From an uncultured Eubacteriales bacterium (GTDB lineage Bacteria > Bacillota > Clostridia > UBA1381), in contig CAJKHT010000016.1 in NCBI GenBank assembly GCA_905199755.1, positions 1 to 38,606 on the forward strand: a stretch of DNA of 38,606 nucleotides, in the 5' to 3' direction. Below, in pieces: positions 1 through 8,622 of this stretch; position 1 is the stretch's first letter, and every line of letters begins with the position of its first letter. Position numbers and translations under genes: made by a program. The notes below the pieces were generated by a model. The model was not told where the DNA came from and did no database searches. It saw nothing but the letters and a program-made list of their open reading frames with translations.

Positions 1-4
1 ATGC

Positions 5-337
5 CTATGAATATGAGGTAAACTTTACATAATCTATTACTTTCCAATACAAAGCAGTCATGGTAAGAATACCGCACAGCAGATTTCTTATTTTCAGCTT
101 TACATGCAGAAATCCCGTGAACATTCCTGCAACTGCGCCTGCAAGCATTGCAAGCACAAGTGCCAGCCACGGGTTCTGTCCGCTCCGCAGCATTACGGTG
201 CATACCGCAATGCCCAGCGGAAACGTTCCGTCAACAGACAAATCGGGGAAATCAAGAATAGTATATGTTATATACACTCCCAGCGCCATTATTCCATATA
301 TTAATCCTAATTCCAGTACCGTTATAATCTGTTCCAT
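5..337 (-). pseudogene. ABC transporter permease, N-terminal part only (BPD_transp_2 family, TrpY-like)
   Basis: This is the inner-membrane permease partner of the substrate-binding protein encoded just upstream. Its start codon overlaps that gene's stop by one base (TAATG), a translational-coupling arrangement. About 95 residues are convincing: hydrophobic helices and the conserved stretch DLSVDGTFPLG followed by KIRNLLCGILTMTALY. Family members run to roughly 290-300 residues and continue after TALY with a different conserved sequence. Here 13 unrelated residues and a stop follow, so homology ends near base 48. The remaining two thirds and the expected ATPase gene are not in the window. Either the gene is interrupted by an insertion or rearrangement, or the first ~47 bases are an assembly-edge artefact. 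The family call is firm; the intact or broken status in the organism is uncertain. Confidence 0.75.
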
Positions 338-1359
338 TAACCTTCTTTTACCTCCGCTCTGTCTGTGATAGACTGAGGAATTTCAAGACCGATTGTCTGT
401 GCGGCTTTGGGGTTTACCGTAATTTTGCTTTCCGTCATTGTTTCATACGGAATTGATGAAATATCCTCGCCCTTTAATACCTTTGCCGCAATCACACCGG
501 CTTTTTTACCCAGTTCGATGTAATCAATACCTGCCGATGCAACACAGCCGTTTCCTACCTGTTCCTCCTCCGAACCGAATACGGGAACGTTATGTGCGGT
601 TGCCTTTTCAAGCAGTACGTTAAGATTGTTTACTACGGTGTTATCCGTAAGGTTTGTTATGCAGTCAACCTGACCTGCAACCGTTTCGGCTGCCTGCGGA
701 ATTTCAGCTGCGTTTGCAACACCCTTTGTCACAAGCTCAAAGCCGAACTCACCGACTTTTTCTTCATATGTCTTAATTGTTGAAACCGAATTTGCTTCGC
801 TTGTTGTATAGAGAATACCGAGCTTTTTTGCATCGGGCATCATTTCTCTTATAAGCTTAAGCTGTGCTTCCACGGGAAGCTCATCGGAAACGCCCGATAT
901 GCCGTCCATTGCCTCTGTTCTGCTCTTTGCAAGATTTGCCGCAACGGGGTCTGATACCGCATTAAATACTACCGGGATTTTCTTCTCGTAGCAGGAATTG
1001 TAAAGTGCCTGTGCCGACGGAGTCGCTATACCGCATACAAGATCAAGCTTATCTGCGGCAAATTTCTGAGCAACCTGTGTATTGGTGGAATCGTCCGCCT
1101 TTGCCGACTGCGCATCTATTTTTACGTTTTTGCCCTCTTCAAAGCCCTCCGATTTCAAACCCTCGACAAATCCGTCACGGCAGTTGTCGAGCGACGGGTG
1201 GTCGGCATACTGTAAAACACCTATTTTATATACTTTTTCGGTGCTGCCTGTGTCTGCGGTCTGTGTGCCTGAGCTCTGGCAGCCTGTAAGCATTGCTGCC
1301 GCAACCGCAGCGGCACTCATAACTGTTAAAAATTTCTTCATAGTCTTCATTGTTTTCAT
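337..1359 (-). CDS. ABC transporter substrate-binding lipoprotein (ABC_sub_bind, TrpX-like)
   Basis: A 340-residue extracytoplasmic solute-binding protein. It starts with a basic n-region, a hydrophobic helix and the lipobox LTGC (Cys about residue 27), so it should be a lipid-anchored exported protein. The mature part matches the periplasmic-binding fold of the family that includes TrpX: an early YKIGVLQYADHPSLD strand, GIATPSAQALYN, PVVFNAVSDPVAANL and a C-terminal PYETMTESKITVNPKAA region. Members import aromatic amino acids or other small solutes; the ligand cannot be read from sequence. A repeated start (MKTMKTMKK) leaves initiation slightly ambiguous; AAAGGA about 10 bases upstream supports the first ATG. 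It is the first gene of an operon with the permease, behind a sigma-A promoter and a roughly 200-base leader. Confidence 0.85.
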   Translation of the reverse strand: MKTMKTMKKFLTVMSAAAVAAAMLTGCQSSGTQTADTGSTEKVYKIGVLQYADHPSLDNCRDGFVEGLKSEGFEEGKNVKIDAQSAKADDSTNTQVAQKFAADKLDLVCGIATPSAQALYNSCYEKKIPVVFNAVSDPVAANLAKSRTEAMDGISGVSDELPVEAQLKLIREMMPDAKKLGILYTTSEANSVSTIKTYEEKVGEFGFELVTKGVANAAEIPQAAETVAGQVDCITNLTDNTVVNNLNVLLEKATAHNVPVFGSEEEQVGNGCVASAGIDYIELGKKAGVIAAKVLKGEDISSIPYETMTESKITVNPKAAQTIGLEIPQSITDRAEVKEG

Positions 1360-1471
1360 CTTTCATTTTCCTTTCTCATCATAAAAATTCTCGGGATTTA
1401 TTTATCCGCGCAAAGTTTTTTGATTAGTAAAGAATGAGCTGCTGCAAAAAGCCTCCTCTCGGTTTGAGTAT

Positions 1472-1505
1472 AAAAAAAGCTTTCCGAACAGAATAACGGA
1501 AAGCT
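1472..1505 (-). terminator. Intrinsic terminator inside the leader of the ABC operon
   Basis: On the minus strand AGCTTTCCG, a 10-base loop and CGGAAAGCT form a 9-bp stem followed directly by a run of seven T. It lies between the promoter at 1567-1595 and the start codon at 1359, so most transcripts would end here unless antitermination occurs. That is the layout of an attenuator. I see no T-box consensus or other known riboswitch core. Confidence 0.7.
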
Positions 1506-1566
1506 GTAATTTCAAAAAAATTGTCAACTCATCTCAACTGCTCTAATCTCATCTAAACTGGTTATG

Positions 1567-1595
1567 AGTATATCATATAACTTTGCACTTGTCAA
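1567..1595 (-). promoter_or_regulatory. Sigma-A promoter for the ABC transporter operon
   Basis: Reading the minus strand, TTGACA (1590-1595) is separated by exactly 17 bases from TATACT (1567-1572). Transcription would start near 1559, leaving a leader of about 200 bases. Just downstream, two imperfect direct repeats containing AGATGAG (between about 1525 and 1556) could be a regulator site. Confidence 0.8.
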
Positions 1596-1640
1596 TACTT
1601 TTTTGAGATTTTTTCATTTTTTATAAAAATACAAAATGAG

Positions 1641-1669
1641 TTGACAATTTTTGCTAATTATATTAAAAT
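1641..1669 (+). promoter_or_regulatory. Sigma-A promoter for the giant surface-protein gene
   Basis: TTGACA (1641-1646), a 17-base spacer and TAAAAT (1664-1669). A strong ribosome site, AGGAGGG (about 1678-1684), lies 8-9 bases before the ATG at 1693. The promoter is back to back with the minus-strand promoter at 1567-1595, with about 45 bases between their -35 boxes. Confidence 0.75.
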
Positions 1670-1692
1670 CAGTGTATAGGAGGGATAAACAT

Positions 1693-2019
1693 ATGATAAA
1701 AAAGATAATATCAACAATACTTATGCTGGCGATGCTTGCACCGTCGGTACCGTCGGGTGCGGCGGGAATGTTTACGGAGGACGATAATTCCGACATTCTT
1801 GTGGAGGTGAAAAACAAAGACAATGAGGTAATCTATGCCGGAGCGCTCGGAGATTTCGAGGACGGAAGATACAAAAATACGGACTTTTCAAGCATTGAAT
1901 CGCTTGCGGTGGCTGATTTTAACAGCGGAGAGTTTTTTACAATCACCCCGGAAAGTACCGTAAGCCTTGCTCCCGGAAAGTACCGTAAGCCTTGCTCCCG
2001 CACTTCAGGCAAGCAATAG
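1693..2019 (+). CDS. N-terminal fragment of a frameshifted giant secreted protein
   Basis: This is the exported start of the protein continued at 1967-6346. The ATG at 1693 is preceded by AGGAGGG and begins a signal peptide (MIKK, then a hydrophobic stretch to about residue 24, SGAAG). The mature start is acidic. The reading frame is correct up to the sequence TITPESTVSLAP and then runs through the second copy of an exact 25-bp tandem repeat into a wrong frame, ending after about 13 spurious residues. Deleting one 25-bp copy restores a single frame of 1542 residues from 1693 to 6346. As the sequence stands the product is a 108-residue secreted stub. It could be the off state of a phase-variable gene, a recent loss-of-function change, or an assembly error. 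Confidence 0.75.
   Translation: MIKKIISTILMLAMLAPSVPSGAAGMFTEDDNSDILVEVKNKDNEVIYAGALGDFEDGRYKNTDFSSIESLAVADFNSGEFFTITPESTVSLAPGKYRKPCSRTSGKQ
1951..2000 (+). repeat. Exact 25-bp tandem duplication causing a frameshift
   Basis: Bases 1951-1975 and 1976-2000 are identical and adjacent. The CCCG before the first copy (1947-1950) also matches the end of each unit. As 25 is not a multiple of 3, the second copy shifts the frame. Reading across a single copy gives ITPESTVSLAPALQASNSG, which joins the signal-peptide fragment to the large downstream frame without a break. Confidence 0.9.
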
Positions 2020-5000
2020 CGGCATATATGCATACGGTATGTTCCTCACGGACAATGTATATACGGAAAACCGGCTTGCAGAGGGCATGACATATAATGT
2101 GTATCTGCAAAACACCACTTCGGAACCGATAAAATTTGCGTCTGTTATTGCCGTATATTCTGCGGACGGAAAGCTTAAAAATCTGGATATGGGAGAAACC
2201 GTAAGTGTCAATGTCAATTCATCGGGAATTTCCGGGGTAGAATTAGACATAAAAAGAGTATCGGAAACCGATACGGTAAAGGCAATGGCATGGAATACCG
2301 AAACGTTGAAGCCGTACACAAAATCACAGCTTGTATCACATACCGGTGCAGACATGTACGGTGACAGCTTTGAAGACGCCTTTTATATATCGGATTTGTC
2401 AAGGGATATAACGGGCAGTGTTTCCTCATCGGATACCGACTATATAAAATTCTATGTGCCTGTGTCGGGCGACTATTCGTTTTTTATGGTATCGCCTGCT
2501 GCGGTACAGCTGTACAAAGGTAATAAATCCCCGATTAATCTTATAAAAAAAGGCTCGGAAAGTGTGCAGACATACACAAGGACTGTAAATAAAGGATATT
2601 ACTATCTTAAAGTGTACGGAACGGGTGATTACCTCATACAGATATATAAAAAGCTGTCCGAAAGCGAAATGCTTGATATATACGAATTTGACCGTGAAAT
2701 CAATGTGTATAAGCAAAAGACGGAGAAAATATGCAGTGCACTGTATGATACGGAGCCTGAGAGGGCAGAGAGTCTGTATAATGAATATATGCGGCTTGTG
2801 CAGCATGACGGTAAATTGCATAATCTGCCAAAGGCTGTTGAGAATCTGCTGAAATCCCAAGCCCAAGTGACATCGGACTATGTCGGTGCATACTATTACC
2901 CGAAAAAAGCCGAATTTGAGGATTTAAAGGAAAAATACCGTGAAATATCCGAGAGGTACAGCTATGCCTTGGATTCTGTAAACACAATGAGTATGCAAGA
3001 CGAATACTTAACGGATAACGTATGTACAATGACATCGGGAGCTGACGGAACAGCCGAAACGGAATTTGCGTCTAATGATTATGAGGACACCGAGGACGCT
3101 TACGGGATTGAACCCGAAACCGCAGTATCAATTGAAAAAGACGAAGCCGCCGCGGAGGATACGGCGGCGGAAGATGACGAAAGATTAACACCATTGCTTG
3201 AAGTACAGGAGGTTGAAAAGGATCGCGTTAAGGTGCATGCGAGATTTCCGAAGAACGGAGCAAAAGGAAACACCCTTATGCTGGTTAAGCTTACAACGGA
3301 AGACGGAAAAACAAGAGCGGAAACAGCAGTGAGGGCGGAAAGCCTGGGAGAAAATGATTATAATATATCAGGCTTGCAGCCTGGGGGAATATATATTATA
3401 GTAATGATGTGGTCGGATAACGGAGGCTTGACCTACGGCTATCCGAATGCAGTATGCAGACGTGTGCAGACAAAATATGCCGATGAATCTATCGAATATG
3501 CCGAATATACAAGCCCCGGGGGACATGTGATTGCAGAGCTTGAGAAAAACGATGTTCCGTCATATGCACCGTCTATGGATACATGGCTTGAAAATATGGA
3601 TACGGTGTATGAAAAATTGGCGGAGCTTACGGGCGGAGTGCCGTATAACGGTGATCCGATACGTATTGAATCGGAACGCAGCTATGAATATTTTAACGAG
3701 AGACAGCCGGACGGACAGAACTACTGGCGGCTGATAATGGGGAGATCGGGACAGCTGATAAAGATACATCAGCCGTTTTACAGAAGTCACATGCAAAGAC
3801 TGCATGACGGCGATTGGGGAGATACGCCGATACATGAGCTGAGCCATGATTTTGATATGGAACAGTGGCTGTTCGATACGGAAGCACTGGCATTTCTGAA
3901 ACTGGCATATGTTCTCGAAAAGTGCAATGGGGCAAAGGTTTACCGTGTTGACACCGCCCTTGGCGGCAAGGACTACTATGGAAAAAAGGAAACCTATGAT
4001 TACGATGATTTTCTGACTACGTATTGGTTTGAAAGCTACAGGGAAACCTTTGGAAAAGGAAACTACGGTTCTGCCGGAATGGCATCAATATTGCTGAGAA
4101 TAAAAAATGAGATAGGCTGGGAACCGTTTGAAAAGGCTTTTGGAGAGCTTCGCCAAATTGACAAGATAAAAGTCCCGAAAAGCGAAATAGGAAAATTCAA
4201 TTTGTTCCTTTATGAGCTTGGGCGGTATTCCCAAGGAAAATATAAAACAGTGTACGATGTCATGACAGAAACGGAGCGTGATATAATAGGAGCAAGGCTC
4301 GGAGGAGATGTTGTAATGCTTAAAAGCGCACCGGTGCCGGAGCTGAAGTCATCGGAAACGGGAAGAACGGCAGATATAAGCGTCGGAGCGGGAGACTATC
4401 AGCAGTATGAATATATACCGCAGGAAAGCGGCGAATATACGATATATACAAGCGCCTACGGAGGAACGGGATTTGATAATGATACATATATAGAGGTATA
4501 TGACGAGAATACGGAGACAGCTGTGCCGAAAGCGGAAAATAATAACTACGAAGGAAGCCTGTTTTCAAAAGTTACACTGACGCTTGAAGCGAAGCAGTCG
4601 TATTTTGTAAAGGTTTACAATGTGAATAAATCGGCGGCGAGGCTGCATGCAAGACTGAACATAGAGAAAAATATCGGCTTAAGAGAGCTTGGCTTGTATA
4701 CGCCGGAGGATATTACGTTGCAGGATACTGAGCATTGCATGCTGAAATTCACCCCGCCCGAAACGGGAGCATATGCATTCAAGGCGGAAAGGACAGGAAA
4801 CGGAGCAGATACGTATATGAAGCTGTATAAAACCGAAGGCAAAAGAGAGCTGCTGGGATATGGCAAAAATGCGGTTGTGCATTGGCTGAAAGGCGGACAG
4901 ACATACTATCTGAAATTTTCGGGATTTTTCATGCGCGCCGTAAAAGGCAGGGTAACTGCGGAGGAGGCGCAGTTGGTGGAGTTTAAGAAGCGTGAGGACA

Positions 5001-6346
5001 GCGGCTTTATTTACGTGAACAACCCGGAATACCTGTCAAAATATGAAATTGTGGATGATTACAATCCGAGGGTGGCAAGAACAAAAATATTTGAACAGAA
5101 AAATCTGTCGGGCAAATATACGTATTATCAGCCGAACATTGCATGGTGGGCTAAAAATACAAGTGTTGATTATCCGTCACATGATTTTTATACGGATATA
5201 GATTTCTATAACCCTACCGACAGTGCTGTGACGGTAAATATACAAAATCTTACATATAAAGACCATAGCGGAGTTAATAAAAATGCATACAATGATGTTG
5301 AAAAGTATTACACCGGAAAGGGGAAAAGCGGAACGGTTACGATAGAACCCGGAAAGCATAAGCTTTTGTATGCCGATATTATGGGAACACCATATAAACA
5401 CACAGATTTGGGAAATGCATATTCCGGCTGGGACAGAGCGCTGCCTATGTTCACACTGTTTGATTTTGAGGTTACGGGAGGAAACATAACATTGAGCGCA
5501 CTTGCGGCATATGATGTAAATAATCTGCGCCTTGCGGATAATGAGGAAAGAATATTAAGAAACGGTACAGTGCTTGAGGGAGCAGGAGTTGTGGAAAAAA
5601 GAACAAGCGAACCAGATATGGCAAACAAGTATAAGGGGACGGCGAACAATCAATCTGCATGGGTTGATTCATCAATAAATGTTCTGCTTGATGAATATGC
5701 AAATCCGGGCAAAGCACTTGATGTTTATCTGAGGGATTCACAATACGGAGAGGATAAGGCGAAGAGGAAACTGTGGATGACTAACACCAGTCCGACATTT
5801 GATGAACATAGTGCGGTATGGCATGCACTTCCGAACAGTTTTCATTCGTTTACTTATGATTACGAGGACACGGGAAGAAAGTATAATTTTGATATATATC
5901 ATCAGAATCTTGCCAATTTAAACAAATATGGAGGAAAAAACGAATCGGTAAACAATCCTCTGCCGGTGGAAGTAAAGGAAAATTTAAAATATAATTTTAT
6001 AAACGGGGGGAAAGAAAAAACAAGTCATTATCCTGATGCAATAAGTATCGGAGAATGGGGAGCAACGTATCATTATACAGTTACGGCAGGGAATGTTACC
6101 AACGAAGAAAAAACCATAGCTCTGGAGGTTAATAATTGCGACAATCTGGTTTACGGAATCAAAAAACAGGGCGAAAAGAATTATAAAACGGAGATATATG
6201 GACATTTAGACGGCGGAGATGAAAATTTCAAATGCCCCGAAGAAGCAAAAATAACTGTTCCGGCAAATTCCGCGGTGACATTTGAGGTAGTGGTAATGGC
6301 AGCTTGCGGAAACACGGGAACAAACAACAGAATAGCAGTAAAGTAA
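1967..6346 (+). CDS. Main part of a giant secreted protein with an HEXXH (possible gluzincin/M60-like) centre; frame broken at its 5' end
   Basis: The long open frame has no credible start of its own: the first possible start is a TTG inside the tandem repeat, without a ribosome site. It belongs with 1693-2019 as one 1542-residue protein. In that numbering a beta-rich pre-peptidase-like region (about 150-240) is followed by a helical stretch, an Asp/Glu-rich linker, an Fn3-like domain (about 500-600) and a putative metallopeptidase domain. That domain contains HELSH at 706-710 and a following Glu at 722, which would fit HEXXH-x(n)-E zinc binding. Two more PPC-like beta domains and a C-terminal beta region follow. 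No SLH domain or LPXTG is visible, so attachment is unclear. The neighbouring SLH protein 20 bases downstream suggests a shared surface role. Peptidase activity is inference from the motif. Confidence 0.6.
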   Translation: MLPESTVSLAPALQASNSGIYAYGMFLTDNVYTENRLAEGMTYNVYLQNTTSEPIKFASVIAVYSADGKLKNLDMGETVSVNVNSSGISGVELDIKRVSETDTVKAMAWNTETLKPYTKSQLVSHTGADMYGDSFEDAFYISDLSRDITGSVSSSDTDYIKFYVPVSGDYSFFMVSPAAVQLYKGNKSPINLIKKGSESVQTYTRTVNKGYYYLKVYGTGDYLIQIYKKLSESEMLDIYEFDREINVYKQKTEKICSALYDTEPERAESLYNEYMRLVQHDGKLHNLPKAVENLLKSQAQVTSDYVGAYYYPKKAEFEDLKEKYREISERYSYALDSVNTMSMQDEYLTDNVCTMTSGADGTAETEFASNDYEDTEDAYGIEPETAVSIEKDEAAAEDTAAEDDERLTPLLEVQEVEKDRVKVHARFPKNGAKGNTLMLVKLTTEDGKTRAETAVRAESLGENDYNISGLQPGGIYIIVMMWSDNGGLTYGYPNAVCRRVQTKYADESIEYAEYTSPGGHVIAELEKNDVPSYAPSMDTWLENMDTVYEKLAELTGGVPYNGDPIRIESERSYEYFNERQPDGQNYWRLIMGRSGQLIKIHQPFYRSHMQRLHDGDWGDTPIHELSHDFDMEQWLFDTEALAFLKLAYVLEKCNGAKVYRVDTALGGKDYYGKKETYDYDDFLTTYWFESYRETFGKGNYGSAGMASILLRIKNEIGWEPFEKAFGELRQIDKIKVPKSEIGKFNLFLYELGRYSQGKYKTVYDVMTETERDIIGARLGGDVVMLKSAPVPELKSSETGRTADISVGAGDYQQYEYIPQESGEYTIYTSAYGGTGFDNDTYIEVYDENTETAVPKAENNNYEGSLFSKVTLTLEAKQSYFVKVYNVNKSAARLHARLNIEKNIGLRELGLYTPEDITLQDTEHCMLKFTPPETGAYAFKAERTGNGADTYMKLYKTEGKRELLGYGKNAVVHWLKGGQTYYLKFSGFFMRAVKGRVTAEEAQLVEFKKREDSGFIYVNNPEYLSKYEIVDDYNPRVARTKIFEQKNLSGKYTYYQPNIAWWAKNTSVDYPSHDFYTDIDFYNPTDSAVTVNIQNLTYKDHSGVNKNAYNDVEKYYTGKGKSGTVTIEPGKHKLLYADIMGTPYKHTDLGNAYSGWDRALPMFTLFDFEVTGGNITLSALAAYDVNNLRLADNEERILRNGTVLEGAGVVEKRTSEPDMANKYKGTANNQSAWVDSSINVLLDEYANPGKALDVYLRDSQYGEDKAKRKLWMTNTSPTFDEHSAVWHALPNSFHSFTYDYEDTGRKYNFDIYHQNLANLNKYGGKNESVNNPLPVEVKENLKYNFINGGKEKTSHYPDAISIGEWGATYHYTVTAGNVTNEEKTIALEVNNCDNLVYGIKKQGEKNYKTEIYGHLDGGDENFKCPEEAKITVPANSAVTFEVVVMAACGNTGTNNRIAVK

Positions 6347-6365
6347 GAAAGGAAGTAAAAAAACA

Positions 6366-7634
6366 ATGAAAAAAATATTATGTACAATTATAGGAGCTAT
6401 AACGGTAACAATATTTGCGGCAATGCCTGCAAATGCACATGACATAGAGGGACTTCATGAAAATCTTGATGCGCTGCTGCTTGAAAAAAGCAATCCCGAG
6501 CTTGCTAAAACAATGGAAGAAAATTTTTTGGATTTTTTCAATGTGCATTGGCAAGGATACTTAAAAGGATTGAAGAAAACAGGGAGAATGCATACAAAAA
6601 GCGATGAAGATGAATATGTATACAGACTTGAAGAAGATAAAATGGATTATGCAAACAGCATAAAAACAATCATAATAGATACATATAAGTATTATTATCA
6701 ATATGCAGAGAATAATTGTTTAAAATACATATTCAGCAACGATGTTTATTGGAGTACACCGCAAATAAATTTTATACCGTTCACCGGTTGGTTTACGATG
6801 ACAGGAGAATATATGGACAATCCGCGCGAAACCTTTGGTAAAGAAGTAGGCGGTATTTGTTTGAATGAAACAGGATTGGATTTTTTAAAGGATGAAAACA
6901 GGATAGGTGAAATGCTTTCGGAAAGAGGAGAAACAAAAGTGACTGATATAAAAGTGTTTTCACCATATGACATGATAACCATATTATATATACAATGTGC
7001 AAGCAACGAGTATTTGGTATGCCTATACTCAAATCCCAATGGATGGGATTTTATGGAAAATATAGAAAAATATAAAATATATCCGGCAACGGATTTTATC
7101 GGAGAAATAATATCTATAGATGGGGATTTAAGTGCAGCAATACCGCTAATATACAACTCACAGCTTATCAAACCCACATATGAAAGCGAAGCGGAAAGCT
7201 TGCAGTCGGAGGGAATGTTAAAGGGAAACGAAAACGGACTTGACTTGCTGAAACCGCTGTCGCGGATAGAGTCGGCGGCAATGCTTTTGCGCGCAAAGGG
7301 TGAGAGTGAAAACACAGACACAGCGGTACAGATATTCACCGATGTGCCGCAGTCGCATTGGGGCTACGGAGCGGCACAAAAGGCATATTCGCTCGGAATA
7401 GTCAATGGAGTGGGTGATGATAAATTCGCGCCGGAAAAAACCGTAACGGCGGAGGAATTTTGCACAATGCTCCTGCGTGCCGCCGGAGAAAGTGAGTTTG
7501 ACTGGAAACAGGCACTCAATATGCTGATTGAGAGAAATATCATAACCGAGGAGGAAAGCAAAACCATGGACTTCTTCACTCGCGGAGATATGGCAAAAAT
7601 CCTCTATGAGGCTAAACAAAACGGTTTGCTGTGA
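6366..7634 (+). CDS. Secreted S-layer-homology (SLH) domain protein
   Basis: A 422-residue protein with a signal peptide (MKKILCTIIG then hydrophobic, cleavage near PANAHD). Residues about 25-270 form a domain I do not recognise, rich in aromatic and charged residues. The last 140 residues contain SLH-type repeats: SRIESAAMLLRAKG, FTDVPQSHWGYGAAQKAYS with LGIVNGVGDDKFAPEKTVTA, and a final degenerate copy ending in FTRGDMAKILYEAKQNG. SLH domains bind pyruvylated secondary wall polymers, so the product should sit on the cell wall. The gene follows the giant secreted protein by 19 bases with its own ribosome site (AAAGGAAG), and is probably co-transcribed with it. If translation of the upstream frame stops early at the duplication, polarity may lower its expression. 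Confidence 0.8.
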   Translation: MKKILCTIIGAITVTIFAAMPANAHDIEGLHENLDALLLEKSNPELAKTMEENFLDFFNVHWQGYLKGLKKTGRMHTKSDEDEYVYRLEEDKMDYANSIKTIIIDTYKYYYQYAENNCLKYIFSNDVYWSTPQINFIPFTGWFTMTGEYMDNPRETFGKEVGGICLNETGLDFLKDENRIGEMLSERGETKVTDIKVFSPYDMITILYIQCASNEYLVCLYSNPNGWDFMENIEKYKIYPATDFIGEIISIDGDLSAAIPLIYNSQLIKPTYESEAESLQSEGMLKGNENGLDLLKPLSRIESAAMLLRAKGESENTDTAVQIFTDVPQSHWGYGAAQKAYSLGIVNGVGDDKFAPEKTVTAEEFCTMLLRAAGESEFDWKQALNMLIERNIITEEESKTMDFFTRGDMAKILYEAKQNGLL

Positions 7635-7714
7635 ATTATATATACATTGTGTATAAAGCAGGCGGACAGAGGGTAAAATTCTAACAGAAAAACAAAAAGA
7701 CGGGAGCATTAAAC

Positions 7715-8104
7715 TTGACTTACAGTTCACGATTTTTTAAATGTGTAGAATGTGAAACGCTGGTTGAAGCGTTAAACCCTCAATGCTGTGATGATTTGGT
7801 ATGCTGCGGCAAGCCCATGAATATGCTGCGGGCAAATTCCGATATGGCAATCGGCGAAAAGCATATCCCCGTTATAAAGCGCGAAAACGGTTGTATGACC
7901 GTTTGTATAGGACGTGTACTCCACCCTATGAGCCGAGAACACAGTATTCTTTGGGTGGAGCTTCGGGGAAAATACATTTGCAATAAAGTTTATCTGAAAA
8001 AGGGAGAAGATCCGATTGTCATATTCCGCGGCGTGGACGAAAACGCTCATTATACCATTTATGCATATTGCAACAAACACGGTTTATGGCGAACCGAAAT
8101 CTGA
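7715..8104 (+). CDS. Desulfoferrodoxin / superoxide reductase family protein
   Basis: A 129-residue protein that reduces superoxide to peroxide without making oxygen, an anaerobe's defence enzyme. The N-terminal desulforedoxin domain shows CVEC near residues 10-13 and a CC pair in DLVCCGKPM (rubredoxin-like iron site). The superoxide reductase domain has the expected ligands: His in GEKHIPVI, two His in HPMSREHSILWVEL, and Cys plus His in CNKHGLW near the C terminus. The start is TTG at 7715, preceded by GGGAG at 7702-7706; no better start exists before the first conserved Cys. It is a single gene with no clear promoter; weak AT-rich sequence lies at 7637-7670. Family assignment is firm. Confidence 0.9.
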   Translation: MTYSSRFFKCVECETLVEALNPQCCDDLVCCGKPMNMLRANSDMAIGEKHIPVIKRENGCMTVCIGRVLHPMSREHSILWVELRGKYICNKVYLKKGEDPIVIFRGVDENAHYTIYAYCNKHGLWRTEI

Positions 8105-8194
8105 CGTATTAACGGCATCGGGACATTATATATGCAAAATATCGTTAAATATTAACAATTCGTCAATAAAAATTAAAAAAAATCAAAAAAACAC

Positions 8195-8223
8195 TTGCAA
8201 TTATTATTGATTTGTTGTATACT
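8195..8223 (+). promoter_or_regulatory. Sigma-A promoter for rpsT
   Basis: TTGCAA (8195-8200), a 17-base spacer and TATACT (8218-8223). Transcription should start near 8230, giving a short leader that contains the GGAGGTG ribosome site. Confidence 0.8.
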
Positions 8224-8263
8224 AATATGGTATTGTATATTAAATAATGTGGAGGTGTATATC

Positions 8264-8530
8264 GTGCCTAATATCAAATCAGCTAAAAAGCGTGTGAAGG
8301 TTGCTGCTAAAAAGACGCAGATTAACGTTGCTCACAAGACTGCTCTTAAGACTGCTGTAAAGAAATTTGAAACAGCTGTTGCAGAGGGTGACAAGGACAA
8401 TGCAAAGGTATTGTTCAATGAAGCTGTAAAGAAGCTTGACAAAGGTGTTTCACAGGGAATTATCCATAAGAACACTGCTGCAAGAAAAAAATCACAGCTT
8501 GCAATAAAGCTTGCTAAGCTTAGCGCGTAA
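8264..8530 (+). CDS. rpsT: 30S ribosomal protein S20
   Basis: An 88-residue, Lys/Ala-rich helical protein that binds 16S rRNA and helps assemble the small subunit. The opening PNIKSAKKRVKVAAKK and the ending IIHKNTAARKKSQLAIK are characteristic of S20. The start is GTG at 8264, with GGAGGTG at 8251-8257 seven bases upstream; an upstream in-frame extension is unsupported. It is a single-gene unit between its own promoter and a strong terminator. Confidence 0.97.
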   Translation: MPNIKSAKKRVKVAAKKTQINVAHKTALKTAVKKFETAVAEGDKDNAKVLFNEAVKKLDKGVSQGIIHKNTAARKKSQLAIKLAKLSA

Positions 8531-8542
8531 ATCAAAATCGGA

Positions 8543-8590
8543 GGCTGTTTAAAAAAGTCAATTGACTTTTTTAAACAGCCTTAATTTTTT
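8543..8590 (+). terminator. Terminator after rpsT, perfect 19-bp inverted repeat
   Basis: Bases 8543-8580 are a perfect 38-base palindrome (arm begins GGCTGTTTAAAAAAG) followed by TTAATTTTTTTT. It works as a Rho-independent terminator and, being symmetrical, may act in both directions. Confidence 0.85.
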
Positions 8591-8622
8591 TTACATCCTC
8601 TTTTTTTGTGCTCCGGGTTTTG

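Noticed and set aside
1360..1560. T-box riboswitch in the leader of the ABC operon
   Set aside because: A terminator is present, but no T-box consensus (AGGGUGGNACCGCG-like) or specifier-loop pattern could be found.
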